From: Nitrospirota bacterium
Lineage (GTDB): Bacteria > Nitrospirota_A > Leptospirillia > Leptospirillales > Leptospirillaceae
Direction of reading: 5' to 3'
DNA length: 64,000 nt
NCBI GenBank assembly: GCA_021838765.1
Contig: JAKCCY010000001.1
Coordinates: 45,720 to 109,719, forward strand
Position numbers and translations under genes: made by a program. Below the pieces are notes generated by a model. That model was given only the letters and a program-made list of their open reading frames with translations, was not told the origin of the DNA and ran no database searches. This document shows positions 43,159 through 52,200 of the stretch, one piece after another (the stretch's first letter is position 1; the number at the start of each line of letters is the position of its first letter).

Positions 43159-43581
43159 ATGAATATTTCAGGCAATGGCTATGGCGAGGGTATTTCTGTC
43201 CATCAAGTGGGTATCCTGCGTGTAAAGCCTGTTCATGTTCCGGAAAGTGTTCCACGTGGCCGGTCGATCCGGAGTGGTTCCGAGAGTGATATCGGGGTCT
43301 CCGACAGGGTCATGGCCGCCATCGATGAGGCTGGTAACGCTCCTGGTGAGGTTTCGGTGACAACCTCTCCTATGGGGCATGGCGTCTTGACCGATGTCTC
43401 CATCCGGGAGACCAGCCAGGAAGATGGCACCAAGACGATCAGGCATCGATCGGAGGTTTCCATGGGTCCGAAAATCGAGCCCAGTGGGATTGGTCCGCTT
43501 GGTCGATACGAGGGATCGGCGAATCTTGCGGCCGAGGTCGGCCTCATGTATCAGGGTCTCAAGATCAACCAGCGAGTCTGA
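43159..43581 (+). CDS. Unknown protein, 140 aa
   Basis: 140 residues from ATG 43159, which has GGAGGG seven bases upstream; an earlier ATG at 43144 lies in front of that site. The chain is polar and Gly/Ser-rich, with a short charged middle (SIRETSQEDGTKTIRHRS) and a C-terminal helix ANLAAEVGLMYQGLKINQRV. That last segment has the spacing of Asn, Glu and Met seen at the C-termini of flagellar rod and hook proteins, but there is no matching N-terminus. Function unknown. Confidence 0.6.
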   Translation: MNISGNGYGEGISVHQVGILRVKPVHVPESVPRGRSIRSGSESDIGVSDRVMAAIDEAGNAPGEVSVTTSPMGHGVLTDVSIRETSQEDGTKTIRHRSEVSMGPKIEPSGIGPLGRYEGSANLAAEVGLMYQGLKINQRV

Positions 43582-43617
43582 TCGGGGTTTGGCCGGCTTT
43601 TCCGGCAGGAGGTTCTG

Positions 43618-43815
43618 ATGGCGGAGTTTGGTGTCAATTCAGTGTCCAATCTCGACAACCCTGTCCCGGGGGTGCGTGAGACCGACTATGCAAGGCAGAC
43701 GAAAGAGGCGGACCAGGAGCGCCGGCGGGAGGAGACGGTAACACCTCCACCCCGGGAAAGTCCGGGCTCTTTTCCCCAAAAAACCCTTGGAGGACGCCTC
43801 GACATACATGTCTGA
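43618..43815 (+). CDS. Small hydrophilic protein, 65 aa
   Basis: 65 residues, preceded by CAGGAGG at normal spacing, 36 bases after the 43159 gene and overlapping the next gene by 8 bases. It is very polar, with a charged stretch (RQTKEADQERRREE) and Pro-rich tail, and no membrane span. It is probably disordered. The strong ribosome site and tight packing support a real gene, but no function can be suggested. Confidence 0.5.
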   Translation: MAEFGVNSVSNLDNPVPGVRETDYARQTKEADQERRREETVTPPPRESPGSFPQKTLGGRLDIHV

Positions 43816-44398
43816 ACAATTTCTTTTTTCCAGTGTGTCCGGTGTTCTGGACGGGGATTTCCCGTTAGCCGGGGTGCTCGGGAATCTCCGTGTCATTTCT
43901 TCCGTTTCTCTCTCTGTCGCCAATCTTGCTCATGACAATGACGTCAGCCGGCAGCTTCTCCCTTCCGATATTGTTGTCCTTGCTCCCTCGAACTGGTTCA
44001 TGGATGATGACCGGCAGCCTTGGCTTGCGCTTTTTCTGGCGATGGAGGAGAGAATGGGCAGGGTGGAGTCGATCCTTGAGCGAATGTCGAGGGGAGAACC
44101 GGTTTCCCTCCCCCATTCCCTCGAGGTGATCCTTTCCGAGCGGGGGGTTGTTTTTTCAGACGGGAATCATTACCCTCCGGGCAGCCGTCTCCGGCTTGTG
44201 ATGGATCTTCCGTCCTTTCCCCCTTCCCATCTTGTTCTCCATGCCCTTGTGCGAGACCTTGCCACGTTTGGCACTGAGATTTTTGATGGAAGGGCGACTT
44301 TGGCTGAATTTGCGCCCATGGATCCGGTGTCCCAGGAAACGCTGATTCGCTATCTTGTCGTCAAGAGCCGGTCGGAGATCAGAAAATCCAGATTGTAA
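43808..44398 (+). CDS. PilZ-like protein, possible c-di-GMP effector
   Basis: 196 residues from ATG 43808. After an N-terminal region and a helical segment with coiled-coil character (LFLAMEERMGRVESILERMS, ~75-95), the C-terminal half has the strand layout of PilZ domains: LSERGVVFSDGNHYPPGSRL with RLVMDLPSFPPSHLVLHALV, and a closing helix DPVSQETLIRYLVVKSRSEI that resembles the family's terminal helix. The canonical RxxxR and DxSxxG c-di-GMP motifs are not clear, so it would be an atypical member. The next gene is a GGDEF-EAL protein, which supports the link to c-di-GMP. GGAGG lies 14 bases upstream, longer than ideal; a TTG seven codons earlier is the alternative start. Confidence 0.5.
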   Translation: MSEQFLFSSVSGVLDGDFPLAGVLGNLRVISSVSLSVANLAHDNDVSRQLLPSDIVVLAPSNWFMDDDRQPWLALFLAMEERMGRVESILERMSRGEPVSLPHSLEVILSERGVVFSDGNHYPPGSRLRLVMDLPSFPPSHLVLHALVRDLATFGTEIFDGRATLAEFAPMDPVSQETLIRYLVVKSRSEIRKSRL

Positions 44399-44451
44399 GC
44401 CATACCGCCTGAATGGATTTTATGGCGGGATTTCAGTGAAAGGGTATTTCT

Positions 44452-46779
44452 TTGAACATGAATGAAGGGAATGCTTTTTCCCGTGGTCCCCTTCATGTCT
44501 CGGATGCGCGGCTGTTAACGGTTCCAGTCAGGATGGCTGAAGAATCTTCCGAACGCCGTGGTGTTTTTGAAACATGTGGGGACGTTTCCTATTGTGCTGT
44601 TTTTTCTCCCTCGGAAAAGCCGCTTTCAATCGAATCTTATCTCGGTCTCATGATGACCTGCCAGAATGCCCCACAGAACCTCCAGTCTCCAGAGGAGCTT
44701 TCCCCTCTTCTTGTCCATGAAGGGGACACACTGAATCTTGCCTATCTTTTGATGGAAAAAGCGGGTGTCAGGGCGGTTTCCGTTTTCAGCCATTCCGGGG
44801 CTTTTCTTGGGGTGCTCACATTGTCGGAAATTACGGATACGATTCTGGGAGAGCGGCAGTTGTTGGTTTTTGAGAATCAGGAACTGCAGAAGCAGATTTT
44901 GGACCTGACCCAAAATGCTTCGGGATGGATTTCCCAGATGGAGGAGCTTGTCGGATTCTCCCGCTCGATCCGGGAGATGCTTTCAAGCACTATGCTCGAG
45001 GAGTCTCTTCTTGATTCGGGAATCCGCTCCCTGACCAAACTGATCGGAGCCCGATATGGGGCGATTGGTATGCTGGACAAGGAGGGGGATCTGGTGCAGT
45101 TCCTCCACACGGGAATGGAGGAGGATGCTGTGGCCCGCATTGGCCATCTTCCGGAGGGAAAGGGGCTTTTGGGGGTTGTCATTTCAGAGGATCGACCCAT
45201 CTGTCTTGATCGGATCGACAAGGATCCCAGAAGCGCCGGATTCCCGCCGAACCATCCGAAGATGGAGTCTCTGCTCGCCGTTCCCATTTCCAGCATGGGA
45301 CGCGTTTACGGGCGGGTCTATCTTTCGGACAAGCTGAACAGGGAGCCTTTTTCAAAGGCGGATGAAGCACTGGTTCTTTCCTTTGCCCATTCTCTTGCGC
45401 TCATCCTCGACAACAGGACTGAAATGGAGCTCCTCGCGAAGGCACAGTCGAAGCTCCTTCATCAGGCGATGTATGATCCTCTGACGGATCTCCCCAACCG
45501 AAAGTTTTTTCAGGACTCTCTCGAACAGATCCTTCGGAACAAGCCGGAGAATTGCGATTCCCAAACTTTTCGGCCATCCTTTTTATTCATCGATCTCGAC
45601 AACTTCAAGTTTGTGAATGACTCCCAGGGACATCAGGTGGGAGACATGGTGTTGAAGAAAGTCGGAGAGTCTCTGATGCTGGCGGTCAGGGAGGGGGACA
45701 TTGTGTCCCGGATCGGTGGAGATGAGTTTGCGATTTTCCTTGACACAACCGATGCACCTGAAAAACTCGATACAATCCTGAGACGGATCCTTGACGCGGT
45801 GAAGACACCAATCCCGCTCTCTTCCCATGATGTTGTCCTCACGGCGAGTATCGGTGTCGCCGTGTATCCGGATCATGGGCAGACGGTCAACGAATTGATG
45901 AAAAATGCCGATCTTGCGATGTATGAGGCGAAAAACTCCGGAAGGGATACTTACCACCTTTTCTCTGGGGAGCTTGAAAAAAGGGTCCGGGTCAGACACG
46001 ACATGGAGAAAAATCTCAGGGAAGCGATCTCCCGGGAGGAGTTCTGTCTCTACTACCAGCCCAAGATCAATATGCGCCGTGGGGAGATTACCGGTTTCGA
46101 GGCCCTTCTTCGTTGGCCCTCCAGGAACATTCCTCCTTCGGATTTTATCGGAGTGGCCGAAGAGTCCGGGTTGATTGTTCCGATCGGTGAATGGGTGATC
46201 GAGACCGCCGGAATCATGCTGGACAATTTCTCAAAATGGGGCTACGGATCCTATTCCCTTTCCGTCAATCTGTCGGTCAGGCAGTTCTGGACGGTGGACT
46301 TTATCGGATTTTTGAAGGGTGTTCTTTCCAGAAGCCATTTTCCCGCGCACCGTCTTGAGCTTGAGATTACAGAGTCCCAGCTGATGAGGGATACCATCCG
46401 CTCTGCCCATTTCATCCGGGAGCTGAAGTCAATGGGGGTCTCGGTTTCTGTCGATGATTTCGGAACCGGGTACTCAAGTCTTGCGTACCTCAAAAATTTT
46501 GATCTGGATTCCCTGAAGATCGATCAGTCCTTTATCAGGGATCTGACCCATGATCCATCGGACCGGCTGATTGTCCGGGCGATCATAGCTATGGCCCATG
46601 GAATGAGGGTCGGAGTGATTGCGGAAGGTGTCGAGACACTTGAACAGCTGGCGTTCCTGCAGCATGAGCATTGTGACGAGCTTCAGGGGTTTCTGGTTTC
46701 CCGTCCTCTTCCCGAAGAGGATCTTCTGCCCTTCATCAAAAACTACAGGCTCGTGAAGGGAGCACTTTTCTCGGATTGA
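44452..46779 (+). CDS. GAF-GGDEF-EAL c-di-GMP turnover protein
   Basis: 775 residues, cytoplasmic. Order: a region around 80-135 resembling half of a CBS pair (GVRAVSVFSHSGAFLGVLTL); a GAF domain ~165-325; GGDEF domain ~335-505 with intact GGDEF at ~422-426 and an RxxD inhibitory site (REGD) five residues before it; EAL domain ~515-765 with EALLRW at ~550, DDFGTGYSSLAYL and AEGVETLEQL. Both cyclase and phosphodiesterase active-site motifs look complete, so the protein could make or break c-di-GMP according to the GAF signal. The TTG start at 44452 has AAAGGG at seven bases; an ATG two codons later is possible. Confidence 0.88.
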   Translation: MNMNEGNAFSRGPLHVSDARLLTVPVRMAEESSERRGVFETCGDVSYCAVFSPSEKPLSIESYLGLMMTCQNAPQNLQSPEELSPLLVHEGDTLNLAYLLMEKAGVRAVSVFSHSGAFLGVLTLSEITDTILGERQLLVFENQELQKQILDLTQNASGWISQMEELVGFSRSIREMLSSTMLEESLLDSGIRSLTKLIGARYGAIGMLDKEGDLVQFLHTGMEEDAVARIGHLPEGKGLLGVVISEDRPICLDRIDKDPRSAGFPPNHPKMESLLAVPISSMGRVYGRVYLSDKLNREPFSKADEALVLSFAHSLALILDNRTEMELLAKAQSKLLHQAMYDPLTDLPNRKFFQDSLEQILRNKPENCDSQTFRPSFLFIDLDNFKFVNDSQGHQVGDMVLKKVGESLMLAVREGDIVSRIGGDEFAIFLDTTDAPEKLDTILRRILDAVKTPIPLSSHDVVLTASIGVAVYPDHGQTVNELMKNADLAMYEAKNSGRDTYHLFSGELEKRVRVRHDMEKNLREAISREEFCLYYQPKINMRRGEITGFEALLRWPSRNIPPSDFIGVAEESGLIVPIGEWVIETAGIMLDNFSKWGYGSYSLSVNLSVRQFWTVDFIGFLKGVLSRSHFPAHRLELEITESQLMRDTIRSAHFIRELKSMGVSVSVDDFGTGYSSLAYLKNFDLDSLKIDQSFIRDLTHDPSDRLIVRAIIAMAHGMRVGVIAEGVETLEQLAFLQHEHCDELQGFLVSRPLPEEDLLPFIKNYRLVKGALFSD

Positions 46780-46800
46780 GGCGGCCTTCTCCGGTAAAGG

Positions 46801-47451
46801 TTAAGGTCGGGGAAAAGTCGTCCCGATTTCGGGATTTTGGTGTTCGTATGCGGCCCATAGAGTCAAGATCAGGGCAATAAGCCCATAGGCCAGAAGGAAC
46901 CAGGAAAGCTTTTTCCGGGGAAGTCTTTCTTTTTCCGGTGTCATTTCCGGACGCTCGCCAGCCGGAAGGCTGAAGTATTCAAAAATATCCTGGTATAGAG
47001 AGACGTTCCTGACGCCAAACAGGTGACATTCGCAGATTTCCATTCCTTCAAAAATCAGGGCAAAACTTTCAGGCGGATCGACAGTTCCGGGGAGTCTCCT
47101 GGCGGTAACCTCCCCGACCGGATAACAATGGCTGGTGGCTTCTCCGGTGGTTGTTCCGGTGTCGATACAGAGCTGTTCTCTCTCCACCCTTAAGGTAAAT
47201 TTGGGTTTTTCCCGAACTCTCATCGCCAGCAGGACAATCGCCAGGAGTGTCAAGAATCCCAGGGAGACGGGGATCAGCCAGACCCAGTGGATGAGAAAGA
47301 GCCTTGTGACGGAAAAAAGTCCCACTCCGGCAAAGGCCAGAAAAAAAGTGATCCTTGTGATCCTTTCATCCTTGTGTTCTTTCTTGTCGGATGGATAGAC
47401 CGAAAGGGAGGCTGGGAGGCTTTGAGCACAATCGTTATTTTGTAATGGCAA
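46801..47451 (-). CDS. Membrane protein of unknown function, 216 aa
   Basis: 216 residues on the reverse strand from a TTG with GGGAG upstream. Two neighbouring spans lie at ~33-52 and ~58-78, then a cytoplasm-sized soluble domain of ~110 residues containing several Cys (for example MEICECHLFG), and a third span near 188-206. It lies 83 bases downstream of the PAS-GGDEF sensor on the same strand, so the two may share a transcript. It is convergent with the GGDEF-EAL gene. No family recognised. Confidence 0.65.
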   Translation of the reverse strand: MPLQNNDCAQSLPASLSVYPSDKKEHKDERITRITFFLAFAGVGLFSVTRLFLIHWVWLIPVSLGFLTLLAIVLLAMRVREKPKFTLRVEREQLCIDTGTTTGEATSHCYPVGEVTARRLPGTVDPPESFALIFEGMEICECHLFGVRNVSLYQDIFEYFSLPAGERPEMTPEKERLPRKKLSWFLLAYGLIALILTLWAAYEHQNPEIGTTFPRP

Positions 47452-47534
47452 ATCTTATCTCCCGGTTGTTCTGTGAAGGGTTGCTGGGTCTTCCAGTCGG
47501 GGTCTGTGACAGATTCACAGAAACTTTCTGGGGG

Positions 47535-50500
47535 TCACAGGTCCCTGAAGAAGACAAACCTGTTCCTTCCTGTTTGCTTTGCGTTATACATCGCCAGATC
47601 CGCATGTCGCAACAGCTCTCCTTCACTGGTGGCGTTTTCAGGATAGATGGCAATGCCAATGCTGGCCCCGACAGAGATCAGCTTTCCATGAAGGTGGAAC
47701 GGCTCGTGAATGGAGGCGAGAATTCTTCTGGAGACGGCTGCAATCTCATGATCTCCCCCTGCATTGTTGAGGAGAATGACAAATTCATCGCCTCCGATCC
47801 TGTACAGGTCGTCGTCGCTCCGCAAAAGGGCAAGGAGTCTCTGGGCGAGAGCCTTGAGCAGCGTATCTCCCATCTCATGGCCAAATCGGTCGTTGATGGC
47901 TTTAAATCCGTCAAGGTCCAGAAAAAGGAGCGCCAGGAGGTTTTTCCGATTGTGGGCGGTTTTGAGCCGGTTGTTGATCTGGGCTTCAAAAAGCGAGCGG
48001 TTCGGAAGCTTTGTCAGTGGATCGTGGTAGGCTTTGTCCTGGAGCTCTTCTTCCACTTTTTTATCCTGGGTGATGTCCAATTCGATGCAAACCAGATTGG
48101 ATGGAATCTCTTCGTCGTCCTTAAAGATGGGGGAGATACGAAGTTCGCCCAGAAAATGTTTTTTTTGCCCGCTTTCCTGTTCATACTCAACGACGAACGG
48201 TTCTCCCCTGTACAGTGTTTTCCATGGATCCTTTCCGGGGTCCGCCGGAGAAGAGGCCCCGAAATACGGGTGTTGCTTTCCAATCACTTCATCAAAAGCC
48301 AGAGCCGTCAGTTCCAGATAGGCCGGATTGCACCATTCGATCAATCCATGGCTGTCGGTGATGAACATCGGTGTATCGGCGATTCCGAAGGCTTTTTCCA
48401 GAAGCTTGATATGGGAAAGCTCTTTCTGCTGAAGGGTGGCCAGAGAAAGCTTTCTCGCAACATCACGGACCATCAGCTTCAGGGGAGCGGAGAGATCCTT
48501 TTGGCTGGAGATCCCGACATGGATCGATCCCAAAAGGTTGGCCTGTGGCGCAATCACGGGCTCACTGTAAACGGTCCCGATGCCATTTTTCCTGAGAAGT
48601 TCATTAAAGGAGGCACTCTCTTCCTGATGCGCATGCTCGACAAGATCAGTCGTACCCCCATCGGGTATTGCGGGATGATTGTTTTTGAAAAGTGTCCGAA
48701 GTGTTTTTTCCAGATCCCGGGATATGGCCGAAACACCCTGGAGCTTCGGTGCAAGAGGGGAGCCTGGGTTGGGGGTAATCCAGACCACCATAAAGGGAAA
48801 TGTTTCAAGCAGGCACTCGGTGACAACACTGGCGATCTTCTGTGCCGACTCCCCGGATATCAGCATCTGGTCGATCTTGAGGAAGAGGTTCTGGATCGAT
48901 TCAGACTGGTATCTCAGCGTGATGTCCCGGACCGTTATCAAAAAGGACTCTTCCTGTTTTGCGGGGAGCCTGTTGCCATTCAGGGATAAGGGGACTTTTC
49001 TTCCGTCGGAGCGGATAAAGATGGTCTCGTATGGGGTCCGTCCCTCAGCCATCTGAAGTTTCTTGAGATTGTCCCGAATGGTTTCCGGGGAGTTGGTTGC
49101 AAAGTCTGTGATGGATCTGCCAATGAGGGAGTCTTTTTCGCCAACCCCCATCATTTTGGCAAATCCACTATTGTGGTCTTCAATGGTGAGCGTTAAGCCA
49201 TTGAGTATATAGATGCCGTCGGGGGAGCTTTCCACCATGCGCCGGTATTTTTCCTCGCTTTCTGCCACTTTCTTTTCCGCCTGCTTTCGTCGGGAGACGT
49301 TTCGGAACAGGAGAAGAACACCTTTAGGTGAGGATTGTTCTCCGCTCTCCCTTGCTCCTATGGTTACGGTTCCTTTGGGCTGGTTCTTGAAAAAGGGGGT
49401 CAAGGTCGTCGAGACCTCGACGGGGGGCAGATTGTTCCTTTTCAAAACAAGGAAATCGTTCTCAAGCGGGATCTCGTCTTCGAGCACCCTTTGAAAGGAG
49501 CTCTCAAAAGATTCCTGGATCTCCTGGTTCAGGAAAAGGTTGTCCGTTGAAATTTTCTGTCCGACGATCTGTTCCGGCTCAACTCCCAGGATGGTCTGAC
49601 CGGAGGTATTGATGGAAAGCATTTCTCCCGAGGAGGAGAGTTCGATCAGTCCCTCTCCAAGGTTCTTGATCATATTTTCAAGATGAGACAGTGTCTCCCT
49701 GTTTTTTTTAAAAAGAGCCTCCTGCAGGGACTGGTCGGAGACCATTTCGATCAGGACTTTCCTTCCATCCCAGAGAGACTCTTCAAGCCTGACGGAAACA
49801 GGGATCGTTGTCTTGTCCTTCCGGAGGCACTCTGTCTGGCATTGGTAGACGGAGCCCCCGGAGGCTTCGTCTTGGGAAAGAAACGATCCGACGGGGTCGA
49901 GGCAGCCTGCGGGGAGAATATCCCTGTCCCCCATCCGGGCCAATTCCTCCCGTGAATAGCCTGAAAGGATGAGAAATCCTTCATTGGCCAGCACAAACTG
50001 CCTTGTCTTGAAATCGATGAAGGCGATTGCGTTTTGGGAATGGTTCAGCGCCTCTGTCAGGGCGAGATAACGATGGGATGCCCAGTAATCCCGAATCCAT
50101 AAAAAAGAGGCTCCAAGACTTAAAAAGAAGAAGATCGTCAGACCTCCTCCTGTCCAGGAGATCAAAAGATCGATCTGGTGAAGCTTCTCCATCTTTCCGG
50201 ACCGGATCTGTTCGCAGTCTTTTTCCATGAGGCTTGCGAGCCGAAGCGGGCTGGAAAGGTTTTCCCCCGCGGAAGGTGAATGGGGTATGAGGCTTTTTTC
50301 CAGAAGGGAAAGCCTCTCCATATCCTTATCTGTGAAAATGGATGTGTCTTGCCGGATATCCGTGACGGTCGCCTGGATCTGTTCCCTGTAGCCGGCGATC
50401 CGGGAGATGTTTTCCGAAAGGAGGGGGGATTCTTTCAGACTTTTGATATAAGACAGGCTTCGGAGAATGGAATGAAGGTCGTATAACACTCTTGTCACGC

Positions 50501-50687
50501 CGGATAAGCTGGAAAGCACAGGGGGCTTTAGGGAAAAATCCAGCCATGCCCCTGTTGCAAGGAAGAAAAGAACCGGAAGGAAAAGAATCCCCAGAACCAT
50601 TTTTTGCCCAAGGGGAGAAAGAAGAGGAAAGATCTTTTCCGGAAGGGTTTTGATTGGATGTGTGGAAAGGGGTGGCCTCTGGCTCAT
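47535..50687 (-). CDS. Membrane-bound multi-PAS diguanylate cyclase
   Basis: 1050 residues. Spans at ~28-50 and ~175-198 enclose a periplasmic helical sensor of ~125 residues. Then come PAS domains at ~210-320, ~335-470 and ~480-600, a GAF-like region ~610-760, another PAS ~775-895, and a C-terminal GGDEF domain ~900-1050 with intact GGDEF near 964-968 and an RxxD site (RSDD) before it. No EAL domain follows, so it is expected to synthesise c-di-GMP in response to signals read by the periplasmic and PAS parts. It runs divergently from the pyrophosphatase. Confidence 0.88.
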   Translation of the reverse strand: MSQRPPLSTHPIKTLPEKIFPLLSPLGQKMVLGILFLPVLFFLATGAWLDFSLKPPVLSSLSGVTRVLYDLHSILRSLSYIKSLKESPLLSENISRIAGYREQIQATVTDIRQDTSIFTDKDMERLSLLEKSLIPHSPSAGENLSSPLRLASLMEKDCEQIRSGKMEKLHQIDLLISWTGGGLTIFFFLSLGASFLWIRDYWASHRYLALTEALNHSQNAIAFIDFKTRQFVLANEGFLILSGYSREELARMGDRDILPAGCLDPVGSFLSQDEASGGSVYQCQTECLRKDKTTIPVSVRLEESLWDGRKVLIEMVSDQSLQEALFKKNRETLSHLENMIKNLGEGLIELSSSGEMLSINTSGQTILGVEPEQIVGQKISTDNLFLNQEIQESFESSFQRVLEDEIPLENDFLVLKRNNLPPVEVSTTLTPFFKNQPKGTVTIGARESGEQSSPKGVLLLFRNVSRRKQAEKKVAESEEKYRRMVESSPDGIYILNGLTLTIEDHNSGFAKMMGVGEKDSLIGRSITDFATNSPETIRDNLKKLQMAEGRTPYETIFIRSDGRKVPLSLNGNRLPAKQEESFLITVRDITLRYQSESIQNLFLKIDQMLISGESAQKIASVVTECLLETFPFMVVWITPNPGSPLAPKLQGVSAISRDLEKTLRTLFKNNHPAIPDGGTTDLVEHAHQEESASFNELLRKNGIGTVYSEPVIAPQANLLGSIHVGISSQKDLSAPLKLMVRDVARKLSLATLQQKELSHIKLLEKAFGIADTPMFITDSHGLIEWCNPAYLELTALAFDEVIGKQHPYFGASSPADPGKDPWKTLYRGEPFVVEYEQESGQKKHFLGELRISPIFKDDEEIPSNLVCIELDITQDKKVEEELQDKAYHDPLTKLPNRSLFEAQINNRLKTAHNRKNLLALLFLDLDGFKAINDRFGHEMGDTLLKALAQRLLALLRSDDDLYRIGGDEFVILLNNAGGDHEIAAVSRRILASIHEPFHLHGKLISVGASIGIAIYPENATSEGELLRHADLAMYNAKQTGRNRFVFFRDL

Positions 50688-50745
50688 GGATTGTTTCCCT
50701 GGGGTGGAGATCCCGTCCGGTGGCCGGCTAAAGGTTTATGACGTC

Positions 50746-50775
50746 TGATAGATAGGAGGACATCCGGATTGTCAA
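50746..50775 (-). promoter_or_regulatory. Possible promoter of the PAS-GGDEF gene
   Basis: On the reverse strand TTGACA (complement of 50770-50775), perfect for a -35 box, is followed after 18 bases by CTATCA (complement of 50746-50751), or after 15 bases by TATCTA. It lies about 60 bases upstream of the gene start. Spacing is not ideal for either -10. Confidence 0.35.
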
Positions 50776-50915
50776 TGGAAGGATTCTATTCCCGATACAG
50801 ACTTTTTCCAATCTTTTTTCAGATCTTCCGTCTTGCCTCCGGGGGCTGCATGCGCTATCTTCATGGACAATCCGCTTTGCGGTCCAGTGAACTTTTTTCT
50901 GATAAGGAGCCGTCT

Positions 50916-51464
50916 GTGTTTAATCCATGGCATGATCTTGTTCCCGGTAAGGAGTTTCCCTACGAATTTGACTGTCTTGTCGAGATCCCGCAGGGATCCC
51001 GCGTCAAATACGAACTCGACAAGGCAACCGGCCTCATCAGGGTCGATCGTATCCTCCACAGCGCAAACTATTATCCGGTAAATTATGGTTTTGTTCCAAG
51101 AACGTATTGTGAAGACGGGGACCCTCTGGATATTTTCATTTTCTGTGAGGAGCCTCTTTTGCCCAATACCATCGCCACTGTTCGATCGATTGGGGTGATC
51201 GAAATGATCGATGGTGGAGAGTCCGATGACAAGATTGTCGCCATCCTGTCGAAAGATCCGCTGTACAAGGACTATCGTCACATCGAGGATCTTCCGGTCC
51301 ATCTTGTTCGTCGGCTGACCCGTTTTCTTGAGGACTACAAGATCCTCGAAAACAAGAAGGTCGAGGTCAAGGAAGTCCATGGCAGTCCGATTGCAGCAAA
51401 GATCCTGACCCAGGCGGCGGAACTGTATCAGGCCAACATCAAGAAGCTGAATCCCAAAGCCTGA
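50916..51464 (+). CDS. ppa: Inorganic pyrophosphatase
   Basis: 182 residues, typical of bacterial family I pyrophosphatase, a cytoplasmic hexamer that hydrolyses PPi. Visible are FDCLVEIPQGSRVKYELDK, the Tyr-rich YYPVNYGFVPRTYCEDGDPL and the metal-binding D-G-D-P-L-D-I/F-I. The GTG at 50916 has AAGGAG six bases before it and gives the family N-terminus (FNPWHDLVPG), so the 49-codon longer frame was rejected. It is followed 10 bases later by an ABC transporter. Confidence 0.93.
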   Translation: MFNPWHDLVPGKEFPYEFDCLVEIPQGSRVKYELDKATGLIRVDRILHSANYYPVNYGFVPRTYCEDGDPLDIFIFCEEPLLPNTIATVRSIGVIEMIDGGESDDKIVAILSKDPLYKDYRHIEDLPVHLVRRLTRFLEDYKILENKKVEVKEVHGSPIAAKILTQAAELYQANIKKLNPKA

Positions 51465-51474
51465 AAGAAGAACT

Positions 51475-52200
51475 GTGGCCCCGTCAGGGAACAAGCCTCC
51501 CTTCGGGGTGGAAGCCCGTCTTGTCAACGTCACAAAAAGATTTCAGGTGGGTGAGGAATGGGTGGAAGCCATTTCCGGGATTGACCTCCGTGTCAGTCCC
51601 GGAGAGTTCCTGGCGCTGGAGGGCTCCTCCGGCTCCGGAAAGTCCACCCTTCTCCACCTTCTGGGTCTTCTTGATCGCCCTACATCCGGAGAAGTTTTCC
51701 TCGACAACAGCCCGACATCGCACCTGTCGATGAAGGATCGGGCCCTTTTCAGAAATCTGCATATTGGTTTCGTGTTCCAGAACTTCCAGTTGATTTCACG
51801 CACAACCGCCCTTGAAAATGTAGAAATGCCGTTTCTGTACCGAAAATCCCCGAATGTCGTTTCTCCAAGGGAAGCGAGAGAGATGGCTAAAAATCTTCTT
51901 CACCGGGTCGGGCTTTCCGGGAGGGAGCGACACTATCCATCCCAACTGTCCGGTGGACAACAGCAACGTGTTGCCATTGCCCGGGCTCTGGTGGCCAGTC
52001 CCGGACTTCTTTTGGCCGATGAGCCCACCGGCAACCTTGACAGCCATTCTGCCGGGGCCATTCTGGATCTTCTCGCCGAGCTTCGGGAATCTGTGGGCTT
52101 CACGCTGGTTCTTGTGACGCATGATCCCGGAGTCTCTTCCCGGGCTGGCCGCTGGGTCCGGGTGAAAGATGGACTGCTTTCGGGATCGGGGGGGCAATGA
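51475..52200 (+). CDS. ABC transporter ATPase, MacB/LolD type
   Basis: 241 residues. Walker A EGSSGSGKSTLLHLLGLLD, Q-loop FVFQNFQLISRTTALENV, signature LSGGQQQRVAIARAL, Walker B LLLADEPTGNLD and the H-loop TLVLVTHD are complete. The pattern is that of MacB/LolD-like ATPases. The GTG start at 51475 has a weak site (GAAAGAAG). It overlaps the permease gene by ATGA, with the fusion protein next, so it belongs to a MacAB-like tripartite exporter split into separate ATPase and permease. Confidence 0.9.
   Translation: MAPSGNKPPFGVEARLVNVTKRFQVGEEWVEAISGIDLRVSPGEFLALEGSSGSGKSTLLHLLGLLDRPTSGEVFLDNSPTSHLSMKDRALFRNLHIGFVFQNFQLISRTTALENVEMPFLYRKSPNVVSPREAREMAKNLLHRVGLSGRERHYPSQLSGGQQQRVAIARALVASPGLLLADEPTGNLDSHSAGAILDLLAELRESVGFTLVLVTHDPGVSSRAGRWVRVKDGLLSGSGGQ

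Noticed and set aside
47391..48989. A 532-codon forward frame opposite the PAS-GGDEF gene
   Set aside because: The reverse-strand product has intact GGDEF and PAS domains; the forward translation is Gln/Arg/Phe-rich with none.
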